From the NCBI GenBank assembly GCA_023460175.1, contig JAEWRC010000226.1, forward strand, positions 1-64,000: a DNA stretch of 64,000 nucleotides, written 5' to 3'. Shown piece by piece: positions 1-7,622 of this stretch (position 1 is its first letter; every line of letters starts with the position of its first letter). This DNA is from Actinomycetes bacterium (lineage in GTDB: Bacteria; Actinomycetota; Actinomycetes; Mycobacteriales; Mycobacteriaceae). The notes beneath the pieces are model-generated. The model saw only the letters and a list, made by a program, of their open reading frames with translations, had not been told where the DNA came from and did no database searches. A program made the translations under genes and the position numbers.

Positions 1-1184
1 ACCCTGCCCTTGATCGGGTTGGCCCGGTTGACGGTGTCCTCGAACATCACGTACGGGTAGCCGGACTCGAACTGGATCTCGGCGAGGGTCTGGAAGAACT
101 GCCGGGCGTTGATCTTGGACTTGCGGATCCGCGGGTCCTCGACCATCTCCTCGTAGTGCTCGGTGACGGACACGTCGGCGAAGGGCTTGCCGTAGATCCG
201 CTCCACGTCGTACGGGCTGAACAGGTACATGTCGTCGTTGCGCTTGGCCAGCTCGAAGGTGATGTCCGGGATCACCACGCCCAGGCTCAGCGTCTTGATC
301 CGGATCTTCTCGTCGGCGTTCTCCCGCTTGGTGTCCAGGAAGCGGTAGATGTCGGGATGGTGCGCGTGCAGGTACACCGCGCCGGCGCCCTGCCGGGCAC
401 CGAGCTGATTGGCGTAGGAGAACGAGTCCTCCAGCAGCTTCATGATGGGAATGACACCCGAGCTCTGGTTCTCGATGTTCTTGATGGGCGCGCCGTGCTC
501 GCGAATGTTGGTCAGCAGCAACGCGACTCCACCGCCGCGCTTGGACAGCTGCAACGCGGAGTTGATGGAGCGACCGATGGACTCCATGTTGTCCTCGATG
601 CGCAGCAGGAAGCAGCTCACCGGCTCACCGCGCTGCTTCTTGCCCGAGTTGAGGAACGTCGGGGTGGCCGGCTGGAACCGACCGTCGATGATCTCGTCGA
701 CCAACTTCTCGGCCAACGTGGTGTCGCCGGCGGCCAGCGTGAGCGCCACCATCACCACGCGGTCTTCGAAGCGTTCGAGGTAGCGCTTCCCGTCGAAGGT
801 CTTCAGCGTGTAGGACGTGTAGTACTTGAACGCACCCAGGAACGTCGGGAACCGGAACTTCTTGCCGTAGGCGCGATCCAGCAGCGTCTTGACGAAGTTG
901 CGCGAGTACTGGTCGAGCACCTCGCGCTCGTAGTACTCCTTCTCGATCAGGTAGTCGAGCTTCTCGTCCTGGCTGTGGAAGAAGACGGTGTTCTGGTTGA
1001 CGTGCTGCAGGAAGAACTCCCGGGCCGCCAGCACGTCCTTGTCGAACTGAATCTTGCCGTCGGCGTCGTACAGATTCAGCATCGCGTTCAACGCGTGGTA
1101 GTCGAGTTCGCTCTGCGTCCCGGAAGGCGCAGTGTGCGCGCCCGAGGTGACTACAGGTTCTGCAGCTGTGACGGTAGGTGGCAC
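1..1184 (-). CDS. nrdE: Class Ib ribonucleoside-diphosphate reductase alpha subunit NrdE (partial, N-terminal part)
   Basis: Catalytic large subunit of the aerobic class Ib ribonucleotide reductase, which reduces NDPs to dNDPs with NrdF and the NrdH electron donor. About 394 codons of the N-terminal half are present and the gene runs off the left edge. Readable segments include LNLYDADGKIQFDKD, YYEREVLDQYSRNF, FLGAFKYYTSYTLKTFDGKR and the redox-active cysteine in GEPVSCFLLRIEDNMESIGR. They closely resemble mycobacterial NrdE as remembered. I place the start at a GTG (reading VPPTVTAAEP) preceded by GGAAGGAA. The gene overlaps the end of nrdI by 34 bases, so the two are translationally coupled. 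Confidence 0.95.
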   Translation of the reverse strand, partial: MPPTVTAAEPVVTSGAHTAPSGTQSELDYHALNAMLNLYDADGKIQFDKDVLAAREFFLQHVNQNTVFFHSQDEKLDYLIEKEYYEREVLDQYSRNFVKTLLDRAYGKKFRFPTFLGAFKYYTSYTLKTFDGKRYLERFEDRVVMVALTLAAGDTTLAEKLVDEIIDGRFQPATPTFLNSGKKQRGEPVSCFLLRIEDNMESIGRSINSALQLSKRGGGVALLLTNIREHGAPIKNIENQSSGVIPIMKLLEDSFSYANQLGARQGAGAVYLHAHHPDIYRFLDTKRENADEKIRIKTLSLGVVIPDITFELAKRNDDMYLFSPYDVERIYGKPFADVSVTEHYEEMVEDPRIRKSKINARQFFQTLAEIQFESGYPYVMFEDTVNRANPIKGR

Positions 1185-1645
1185 GTCTGTTCCTTCCAGA
1201 ATTGCTTCAGGCCCGCCCGGACGGCGAAGACGTCGTCCGTCGTTCCCATGAGTTCGAATCGGTAGAGATAGGGGACGCCGCACTTACGCGAGACGATCTC
1301 GCCCGCGTAGGCGAACTCGGCGCCGAAGTTGGTGTTGCCCGCGGCGATCACGCCGCGGATCAACGACCGGTTGTGTTCGTTGTTCAGAAAAGCGATGACC
1401 TGTTTGGGGACGTAACCCCCGGCGTCGGGGTCCGGGCCGTTGGCGCGTCCGCCGCCGTAGGTCGGCAGGATCAGCACGTACGGGGAATCGACCTCGATGC
1501 GGTCATGCAGTGGGATGCGCGTCACCGGCCCGGGCCAGTCGAGCTTGTCCACGAATCGGTGGGTGTACTCCGACACGCTGGAGAAGTAAACCAAGCTGCC
1601 CACCGGCTGCGCGTGTTCGGCGCGCTCGGTGTCAGTGCTCGGCAC
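1151..1645 (-). CDS. nrdI: NrdI flavodoxin-like activator of class Ib RNR
   Basis: Flavodoxin-like FMN protein of 164 residues that supplies the oxidant for assembling the dimanganese-tyrosyl radical cofactor of NrdF. The phosphate-binding loop SSVSEYTHRF lies at about residues 22-31. The NrdI signature PTYGGGRANGPDPDAGGYVP follows, then FLNNEHNRSLIRGVIAAGNTNFG. It is the middle gene of nrdH-nrdI-nrdE, with 39 bases after nrdH and a 34-base overlap into nrdE. Length and context match mycobacterial NrdI. Confidence 0.95.
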   Translation of the reverse strand: MPSTDTERAEHAQPVGSLVYFSSVSEYTHRFVDKLDWPGPVTRIPLHDRIEVDSPYVLILPTYGGGRANGPDPDAGGYVPKQVIAFLNNEHNRSLIRGVIAAGNTNFGAEFAYAGEIVSRKCGVPYLYRFELMGTTDDVFAVRAGLKQFWKEQTCHLPSQLQNL

Positions 1646-1684
1646 GGTCGACCCCTCCCTTTCCGGTCTCGATGGTGGCTGTGA

Positions 1685-1927
1685 TTAAGCGATCTCCGCG
1701 GCCGCGCCGGCCAGCGCCTTGATCCGGTCCGGCCGGAAGCCCGACCAGTGCTCGTCGCCGGCGACGACGACGGGCGCCTGCAGGTAGCCCAGCGCCATGA
1801 CGTAGTCACGCGCCTCGTTGTCCATGCTGATGTCGACGACCTCGTAGGCGACGCCCTGCTTGTCCAGCGCCTTGTAGGTGGCGTTGCACTGCACGCAGGC
1901 GGGCTTGGTGTACACGGTGACGCTCAT
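1685..1927 (-). CDS. nrdH: NrdH glutaredoxin-like electron donor
   Basis: Small redox protein of 80 residues with a glutaredoxin-like sequence and thioredoxin-like activity; it is the hydrogen donor for NrdE. It begins MSVTVYTKPACVQCNATYKA, with the CVQC active site near residue 11. The C-terminal substrate-binding stretch WSGFRPDRIKAL is typical of NrdH. It is the first gene of the nrdHIE operon, and the NrdR-box pair about 200 bases upstream probably controls it. Confidence 0.96.
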   Translation of the reverse strand: MSVTVYTKPACVQCNATYKALDKQGVAYEVVDISMDNEARDYVMALGYLQAPVVVAGDEHWSGFRPDRIKALAGAAAEIA

Positions 1928-2122
1928 CTTTTCCTACGTCTCCCTCACTCTGCTCAGCGAAGTCGATGGTTGATCGACTTGTACTTGACTTCGGACTTGT
2001 TCAACGGGTGGCACACATTGCTGTTCAGCGCGCCGGTCGGCCCCGAAATTCCATCTCTGCGGCACCGCCTCCGCCGGTGGCTCCCGGAGTTGATCCGGGT
2101 CGGTTTCTGCGGTCCGGCTGAC

Positions 2123-2169
2123 CTTCTACATCTTGGGTCTGTCGGCCTGTCAGACACTACACCTAGTGG
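2123..2169 (-). promoter_or_regulatory. Pair of NrdR boxes upstream of nrdHIE
   Basis: The strong box, ACACTACACCTAGTGG (2154-2169), contains the perfect inverted repeat CACTA-N4-TAGTG. A weaker related box, CTTCTACATCTTGGGT, lies at 2123-2138. Aligned positions are exactly 31 bases apart (16-base boxes, 15-base linker), the three-helical-turn spacing known for NrdR sites in bacterial nrd promoters. The ATP/dATP-sensing repressor NrdR is therefore the expected regulator. The rest of the 533-base gap 1928-2460 shows no convincing gene; the short frames in it have no recognisable protein features. Confidence 0.8.
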
Positions 2170-2460
2170 CCGACATTGCGAAGAGATACCAGATGTTCTG
2201 AACAACATTCGTGAAATTCCCAGGTCGTAAGCCCACCCAAGACCCGACGCTCGGCGTGTCGTAGGTCACAACAGGCCGAAAGCACCGCGCGCACCGGCGG
2301 ACTGTGCGTAGCTCGCGGCTCATCTCTATCACCGACCACCGACAAGCCGGCGAGCATCGGGTTTCCCGGCGCGCCGGACCCGGCGCACACACGGGCTACA
2401 GCAAAGTCGCCGACGGGTCAAGACAGACCCGCCGGCGACTGCGGCCAAACTCTTCGTGGA

Positions 2461-3042
2461 CTACTTGGCGACCAGCGCCGCGCCGACCTCGTCGGCCAGG
2501 CTCTGCACGGCCTCGCGAACCTGATTGACGAACTCGGCGTGCTCCCCCGGGTGCTTGCCGTCGAATTGCTTGGTCGACACCGACAGCGAGATGGCCTCCA
2601 CCGGGGTGCCGCCGGCGATGCCGAACGACTTGCGCGCATCGTCGTGCGCCCAGGTGCCGCCGTAGCGACCGAGCGCGGCGCCGATGGCGGCGACGGGCTT
2701 GTCCTTGATCGGACTGCTGCCGTACGGCCGCGACAGCCAGTCGATCGCGTTCTTCAACACGGCCGGGACCGTGCCGTTGTTCTCCGGGGTCACGGCCAGC
2801 ACGGCGTCGGCGGCCAGGGCAGCGTCCCGCAGCGCACCCGCCGCCGCGGGCACCGGCTCGACGTCGACGTCCTCGTTGTAGAACGGCACCTGGTCCAGAC
2901 CCTCGTGGATCGTCAGCGTCACGCCATCGGGCGCATTCGCCACGGCCACGTCGGCGATCTGCCGGTTCACCGATTCGGCCCGCAGGCTGCCCAGCAGAAC
3001 CAGTACGTTCACATCCGTCGCCGTCTTACCCGTCTCAGCCAT
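2461..3042 (-). CDS. NADPH-dependent FMN reductase family protein
   Basis: Flavodoxin-fold reductase of 193 residues, similar to the product remembered as Rv3054c, likely an NAD(P)H:quinone or FMN reductase. The phosphate-binding loop LLGSLRAESVNRQIAD is near the N terminus. The typical segment TPENNGTVPAVLKNAIDWLS follows, then GRYGGTWAHDD. I prefer the ATG reading MAETGKTATDV, preceded by GAAGGG; a longer frame reaches 3096. It diverges from a TetR gene, with a palindrome in the gap, so the pair may form a self-contained repressor-target unit. The natural substrate is unknown. Confidence 0.85.
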   Translation of the reverse strand: MAETGKTATDVNVLVLLGSLRAESVNRQIADVAVANAPDGVTLTIHEGLDQVPFYNEDVDVEPVPAAAGALRDAALAADAVLAVTPENNGTVPAVLKNAIDWLSRPYGSSPIKDKPVAAIGAALGRYGGTWAHDDARKSFGIAGGTPVEAISLSVSTKQFDGKHPGEHAEFVNQVREAVQSLADEVGAALVAK

Positions 3043-3088
3043 GCCCATCCCTTCATCCGTGTGTGCTGACATCCTTGCATCGTTCAAC

Positions 3089-3102
3089 CGGACCACGGTC
3101 CG
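3089..3102. promoter_or_regulatory. Palindromic operator between FMN reductase and TetR gene
   Basis: CGGACC-AC-GGTCCG is a perfect 6-base inverted repeat in the 81-base gap between the divergent genes, 21 bases before the TetR start. It is a good candidate for the TetR protein's own operator, which would control both directions. Confidence 0.6.
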
Positions 3103-3123
3103 TTTAATTCCGGCTGAGCTAAA

Positions 3124-3741
3124 GTGGCGGATGTGAATTCCGTCGGTGCAGCCTATGAGCTACCTCTGACCGACGCCATGCCCACCGAGCGCGGCGACGC
3201 GGCCCGCAACCGCCTCCGACTGCTCGACGCGGCCCGCCGCCTGATCGCCGAACACGGCGCCGACGCCGTCACCATGGACGACATCGCCGCCGCCGCCGGA
3301 GTCGGCAAGGGCACACTGTTTCGCCGGTTCGGCAGCCGCGCCGGCCTGATGATGGTCCTGCTCGACGAGGACGAGCGCGCCAGCCAGCAGTCCTTCTTGT
3401 TCGGCCCACCGCCGCTGGGCCCCGGCGCCCCGCCGCTGGAACGGCTGGTCGCCTTCGGCCGCGAGCGGATTCGTTTCGCGCACTCCCATCACGCCCTGCT
3501 CTCGGCGGCCAGCCGCGACCCGCAGGTGCGTTCCACCGCGGTGGTACTGGTGCTGCGCCGCCACGTGCATGTCCTGCTGGAGGCGGCCGAGACCTCCGGC
3601 GACCTCGACGCCCAGACGGATGCCCTGTTGGCGCTGCTGGCCGCGGACTACGTGGAGCACCGGATCGGCACGGACGGCATGACCGTCGAGCAATTGGGCG
3701 ACGCGTGGGAGAGTCTGGCCCGCAAGCTGTGCGGACGGTAG
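3124..3741 (+). CDS. TetR/AcrR family transcriptional regulator
   Basis: TetR-type repressor of 205 residues, positional equivalent of Rv3055. The N-terminal helix-turn-helix reads VTMDDIAAAAGVGKGTLFRR at about residues 54-73, preceded by RNRLRLLDAARRLIAEHGAD. The C-terminal ligand domain is helical and has no recognisable ligand signature. The start is GTG at 3124. It is divergent from the FMN reductase gene and overlaps the start of the polymerase gene downstream, so it may also be co-transcribed with dinB2. Confidence 0.88.
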   Translation: MADVNSVGAAYELPLTDAMPTERGDAARNRLRLLDAARRLIAEHGADAVTMDDIAAAAGVGKGTLFRRFGSRAGLMMVLLDEDERASQQSFLFGPPPLGPGAPPLERLVAFGRERIRFAHSHHALLSAASRDPQVRSTAVVLVLRRHVHVLLEAAETSGDLDAQTDALLALLAADYVEHRIGTDGMTVEQLGDAWESLARKLCGR

Positions 3742-4805
3742 CCGAGGCGAACGAGGACGGCCCGGACCGCGGGCCGCCGCACTGGATTCTGCACGTCGAC
3801 CTCGACCAGTTCCTCGCCGCGGTGGAGTTGCGCCGCCGGCCGGACCTGGTCGGCACGCCGGTGATCGTCGGCGGGAACGGCGACCCCACCGAGGCCCGCA
3901 AGGTGGTCACCTGCGCGTCGTACGAAGCGCGCGAATTCGGCGTGCACGCCGGCATGCCGTTACGCGCCGCGGCCCGGCGCTGTCCCGAGGCCACCTTCCT
4001 GCCCGCCGATCCCCCGGCCTACGACGCGGCCTCCGAGGTGGTGATGGGCCTGCTTCGCGATCTCGGGCACCCCTGCGAGGTCTGGGGCTGGGACGAGGCC
4101 TACCTCGGCGCCCACACCACGGACCCCGTCGCGCTGGCGCAGCAGGTCAGGTCGATCATCGCCGCGGAGACCGGGCTGTCCTGCTCGGTGGGGATCAGCG
4201 ACAACAAGCAACGCGCCAAGGTGGCCACCGGCTTCGCCAAGCCCGACGGGATCTTCATCCTCACCGACGCCAACTGGATGGAGGTGATGGCCCAGCGCCC
4301 GGTGGACGCGCTGTGGGGCGTGGGCCCCAAGACCACCAAACGGCTTGCCGCCCTGGGTATCACCACCGTGCGCGAACTCGCCGTCGCCGACGCCGAGACG
4401 TTGACGGCCACCTTCGGTCCGTCGACCGGACTATGGATCCTGTTGTTGGCCAAGGGCGGCGGGGACGACGAGGTCAGTTCGCAACCCTGGGTGGCGCGCT
4501 CGCGCAGCCACGCGGTCACGTTCCCCACCGATCTCACCGATCGCGGTGAGATCGATTCGGCGGTCACCGATCTGGCGCGGCGCACCCTCGACGAGGTGGT
4601 CGTCGACGGCCGCGTGGTCACCCGGGTCGCGGTGACCGTGCGTAGCAGCACCTTCTACACCCGCACCAAGATCCGCAAGCTGGCCTCCCCCGGCACCGAC
4701 GCGGCCGCGGTCGTCGAGACCGCGATGGCCGTGCTCGATCAGTTCGAGCTCGACCGGCCGGTGCGCCTCCTCGGAGTGCGGCTGGAGTTGCAGCCGCCCG
4801 ACTAG
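3729..4805 (+). CDS. dinB2: DinB2-type Y-family DNA polymerase IV
   Basis: Y-family translesion polymerase, counterpart of Rv3056 (DinP) and M. smegmatis DinB2. The palm motif HVDLDQFLAAVELRR carries the metal-binding aspartates and GWDEAYLG the second acidic site. CASYEAREFGVHAGMPLRAA is the fingers segment, and VGISDNKQRAKVATGFAKPD leads into the thumb. The residue after DQF, where most Y-family enzymes keep an aromatic steric gate, is leucine. M. smegmatis DinB2 is known to have this substitution and to use ribonucleotides readily. No beta-clamp-binding peptide is obvious at the C terminus (LLGVRLELQPPD). I chose GTG 3729; GTG 3705 is an alternative. Confidence 0.9.
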   Translation: MRTVAEANEDGPDRGPPHWILHVDLDQFLAAVELRRRPDLVGTPVIVGGNGDPTEARKVVTCASYEAREFGVHAGMPLRAAARRCPEATFLPADPPAYDAASEVVMGLLRDLGHPCEVWGWDEAYLGAHTTDPVALAQQVRSIIAAETGLSCSVGISDNKQRAKVATGFAKPDGIFILTDANWMEVMAQRPVDALWGVGPKTTKRLAALGITTVRELAVADAETLTATFGPSTGLWILLLAKGGGDDEVSSQPWVARSRSHAVTFPTDLTDRGEIDSAVTDLARRTLDEVVVDGRVVTRVAVTVRSSTFYTRTKIRKLASPGTDAAAVVETAMAVLDQFELDRPVRLLGVRLELQPPD

Positions 4806-4835
4806 GTGTCACCGGCACCGGCTACGGTCGGCCCC

Positions 4836-5951
4836 ATGCTGTCGACCGTAGCCGTGCACGGTTACCGCTCCCTGCGCGACATCGTGCTCCCGTTGGGTCG
4901 ATTGACGGTGCTCACCGGCGCCAACGGCACCGGCAAGTCCTCGGTGTATCGGGCGTTGCGGTTGCTCGCGGACTGCGGGCGCGGGGAGATTGTCGCCGCG
5001 CTGGCCCGTGAGGGCGGTCTGCAGTCCGCACTGTGGGCCGGGGCCGGCACCAAGAAGCGGACGGTGGAACTCAAACTGGGTTACGCCGCAGACGATTTCG
5101 GCTATCTCGTCGACCTCGGCCTACCCCAGATGGCCGGCGTCGACTCGAAATTCGACCGCGACCCCGAGATCAAGCGCGAAGTGGTGTTCGCCGGCCCGGT
5201 GCCCCGGGCGAACACCACCCTGGTGCGTCGCGCCGGCCCCCTGGCCCAGGCCTGTGACGACACCGGCCGCGGGTTCGACGACCTGACCCGCGCGCTGCCC
5301 ACCTACCACAGCGTGCTGGCCGAGTTCGCCCACCCGGGACAGTCACCGGAGTTGGCCGCCGTGCGAGATCGGTTGCGCGGCTGGCGTTTCTACGACGGCT
5401 TTCGGGTCGATGTCGGAGCGCCCGCGCGCCGGGCCGGTGTCGGCACCCGCAGTCCGATCCTCGCCGACGACGGACACAACCTCGCCGCGGCCGTCCAGAC
5501 CATCCTGGAGGCCGGCTTCGAGGACCTGCCCGCGGCGGTGGCGCAGGCGTTCGACGGGGCGACGATCGCCACCTCGGTCAGCGACGGGTACTTCGACGTC
5601 GAGTTGCGTCAACCCGGGGTGTTGCGAGCACTGCGCTCCGCCGAATTATCCGACGGCACATTGCGTTTCCTTTTGTGGGCCACCGCGCTGTGCAGTCCGC
5701 AACCGCCGTCGCTGATGGTGCTCAACGAGCCCGAGACCTCGCTGCACCCGGATTTGGCGCGACCGCTGGCCGGTCTCATTCGCGCCGCGGCCGAGCGGAC
5801 GCAGGTCTTCGTGGTCACTCACTCGGCGCGGCTGCTCGAGTTCCTCGGCGAGGACGCCGCGGCGCTCAAGCTGGTCAAGGAGTCGGGTCAGACCCTGGTT
5901 GCCGGTCAGGGATTGCTGGACGCACCGGCGTGGCAGTGGGGTTCGCGCTGA
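4836..5951 (+). CDS. AAA ATPase with ABC/SMC-like head (AAA_21 type)
   Basis: ATPase of 371 residues. It starts MLSTVAVHGYRSLRDIVLPL, then has Walker A GANGTGKSS near residue 30. Towards the C terminus come a signature-like LSDGTLRFLLWAT, Walker B SLMVLNEPETSLHPDL and the switch VFVVTHSARLLEFL. Such single-head ATPases are related to RecF/OLD proteins. The cellular role is unknown; nuclease-partner or DNA-damage roles are possible. No partner nuclease gene is visible next to it. It follows dinB2 by 30 bases on the same strand, and its 3' end overlaps the convergent dehydrogenase gene by 77 bases. Confidence 0.8.
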   Translation: MLSTVAVHGYRSLRDIVLPLGRLTVLTGANGTGKSSVYRALRLLADCGRGEIVAALAREGGLQSALWAGAGTKKRTVELKLGYAADDFGYLVDLGLPQMAGVDSKFDRDPEIKREVVFAGPVPRANTTLVRRAGPLAQACDDTGRGFDDLTRALPTYHSVLAEFAHPGQSPELAAVRDRLRGWRFYDGFRVDVGAPARRAGVGTRSPILADDGHNLAAAVQTILEAGFEDLPAAVAQAFDGATIATSVSDGYFDVELRQPGVLRALRSAELSDGTLRFLLWATALCSPQPPSLMVLNEPETSLHPDLARPLAGLIRAAAERTQVFVVTHSARLLEFLGEDAAALKLVKESGQTLVAGQGLLDAPAWQWGSR

Positions 5952-6816
5952 GTCCGGCGACGCTCCAGTCGGACCGCGGCCGCAGCGCCCGGGTGAACAG
6001 CACGTTCACCCGTCGCATCGCGGCGCTGTAGGGCAACCAGGCCAACCGCTTGAACGCATAGAAGGCGCGGATGTCCCCCGAGGTGTAGATCAAATAACGT
6101 TGCTTGGACATCCCGGCCAGGATCTTGTCGGCGGCCTTCTCCGGTGACACGGCGTGCCCGCTGAACAGCTTGACCCACCGGCTCACCTTCGGGTCGTCCC
6201 GATCCACGCCGGCGATCTCGATCGTCTGGACCAGCCCGGTCTTCACCGCACCCGGCACCACCACCGACACGTTGATGTCGTGCCGGGCCAGGTCGAAGCG
6301 CAGCACCTCCGAAAGCCCGCGCAGGCCGTACTTGCTGGCGCTGTAGGCCGCGTGCCACGGCAGCGCGACCAGACCCGCGGCCGAGGACACGTTGACCAGT
6401 TGACCGCCGCGCCCGGCGGCCATCATCGGCGGGATGAAGCTCTCGATCACATGGATCGGGCCCATCAGGTTGATGTCGACCATGGAGCGCCACTGCCGGT
6501 GGCTGAGCTGGTCGACGGTCCCCCACGCCGACACACCGGCGACGTTGAGCAGGATGTCCATCGCGGGGTGCCGGGTGTGGATGTCCGCGGCGAAGTTGGC
6601 GACCGCGTCGTAGTCGGAGATGTCCAGCGCGCGATACTCGGGCACCTGCGCGCCCAGGGCTCGCGCGTCGTCGACGGTCTGCTGCAGACCTTCGCCGGCG
6701 CGGTCGGTCAGGTAGAGCTCGGCGCCGTCAGCGGCCAGCCGTAGCGCCAGCGCGCGTCCGATCCCGCTGGCAGCGCCGGTGATGAAACACCGCTTCCCCC
6801 CGAAAGTGTTCGCCAT
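5875..6816 (-). CDS. Short-chain dehydrogenase/reductase
   Basis: Classical SDR oxidoreductase of 313 residues, equivalent to Rv3057c. The cofactor-binding motif FITGAASGIGRALALRLAADG is near the N terminus, NVAG near residue 90 and the catalytic AYSASKYG near residue 155. A substrate loop PGAVKTGLVQTIE and a long C-terminal tail follow. The start MANTFGGKRC at 6816 leaves 26 bases after the TetR gene. A perfect palindrome in that gap suggests TetR control. The substrate is unknown; lipid or steroid alcohols are common for this family in mycobacteria. Confidence 0.88.
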   Translation of the reverse strand: MANTFGGKRCFITGAASGIGRALALRLAADGAELYLTDRAGEGLQQTVDDARALGAQVPEYRALDISDYDAVANFAADIHTRHPAMDILLNVAGVSAWGTVDQLSHRQWRSMVDINLMGPIHVIESFIPPMMAAGRGGQLVNVSSAAGLVALPWHAAYSASKYGLRGLSEVLRFDLARHDINVSVVVPGAVKTGLVQTIEIAGVDRDDPKVSRWVKLFSGHAVSPEKAADKILAGMSKQRYLIYTSGDIRAFYAFKRLAWLPYSAAMRRVNVLFTRALRPRSDWSVAGLSANPTATPVRPAIPDRQPGSDPTP

Positions 6817-6824
6817 GGCCGAAA

Positions 6825-6841
6825 CGATACCGACGGTATCG
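6825..6841. promoter_or_regulatory. 17-base palindrome between TetR and SDR genes
   Basis: CGATACCG-A-CGGTATCG is a perfect palindrome filling most of the 26-base gap between the TetR stop and the SDR start. Its size and symmetry suit a TetR-type operator acting on the downstream SDR. It differs from the palindrome upstream of the TetR gene itself. Confidence 0.6.
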
Positions 6842-6842
6842 C

Positions 6843-7496
6843 TCACACCGCGGCGCCACCCCACAAGCTGGTGAGCCACAGTTGTTCGAGCACCCGCACG
6901 CCGCGCTCGATATCGCCGTCGGGGCTCAGGAACCGCGGGTCGCGCGAGAGCAGCATGACGGTGGTGGCGCCCAGCGTCCGGATCAGCGCGGGGATGTCGT
7001 CGCTGATCGGGGTCGCGGTGCCCGCCGCCATCTCGTTACGGACGATGCCGACGATCTGGTCGACCACACCGGCGAACTGGTCGTCCTGCACCTTGCGGAT
7101 CTCGGCGTCGCTGCTGCGTGCGGCATTGCACGCCATCATCACCGGGTCGTTGCGGGCGAAGACGGCGGCCGCCGAACGCACCATCCGTCGGGCAAACGCC
7201 GCCGGCGTCTCGTCGGCGCCGCGAGGTGCGAAGTAGTGGGTGAGTTCCTCGAGTTCGTGGGTGGCCTCGGCCAGGATCTGGGCCAGGACCGCGTATTTGG
7301 AATCGAAGTAGAAGTAGAAGCCCGAACGCGCCACCCCCGCGCGGTCACTGATCGCGCTCACCGACAGGTCGGCGAACGGCTTCTCCTCCAACAACTCGCG
7401 CACCGCGTCGACGATCGCCTGCCGCTGCTTGTCGCCGCGGCGGCGCGAGGAGGGCTCCGCCGCAGCCGGGTGCTTCCCCCGCTGCTCAACACTCAC
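6843..7496 (-). CDS. TetR family transcriptional regulator
   Basis: TetR-family repressor of 217 residues, equivalent to Rv3058c. The helix-turn-helix is LSVSAISDRAGVARSGFYFY, after DKQRQAIVDAVRELLEEKPF. The C-terminal domain contains two stretches rich in small and hydrophobic residues that suit a lipophilic ligand pocket, but no ligand can be assigned. It is divergent from cyp136 and upstream of the SDR gene on the same strand, so these two oxidoreductases are its likely targets. Confidence 0.88.
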   Translation of the reverse strand: MSVEQRGKHPAAAEPSSRRRGDKQRQAIVDAVRELLEEKPFADLSVSAISDRAGVARSGFYFYFDSKYAVLAQILAEATHELEELTHYFAPRGADETPAAFARRMVRSAAAVFARNDPVMMACNAARSSDAEIRKVQDDQFAGVVDQIVGIVRNEMAAGTATPISDDIPALIRTLGATTVMLLSRDPRFLSPDGDIERGVRVLEQLWLTSLWGGAAV

Positions 7497-7531
7497 CCGT
7501 CAACCATGCACCACGCCGCCGCCGTAACGAA

Positions 7532-7549
7532 ACTTGACACGCGTCAAGT
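7532..7549. promoter_or_regulatory. Palindromic operator overlapping the cyp136 promoter
   Basis: ACTTGAC-ACGC-GTCAAGT is a perfect 7-base inverted repeat in the 126-base gap between the divergent TetR and cyp136 genes. It contains TTGACA, a good -35 hexamer, so a bound repressor would block polymerase access for cyp136. Confidence 0.6.
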
Positions 7550-7622
7550 CAGCCGGTGAAATGGTGGGCAAGGTGGCATATGCCACACCTCGCCTTCCCT
7601 ACTTGCGGCAAAGGAGCACCAA

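Noticed and set aside
156..1265. 369-codon plus-strand frame at the left edge
   Set aside because: Antisense to nrdE; the minus strand encodes clear NrdE sequence throughout.
1954..2208. Short frames in the nrdH upstream gap
   Set aside because: No ribosome-binding site or protein features, and they overlap the NrdR boxes.
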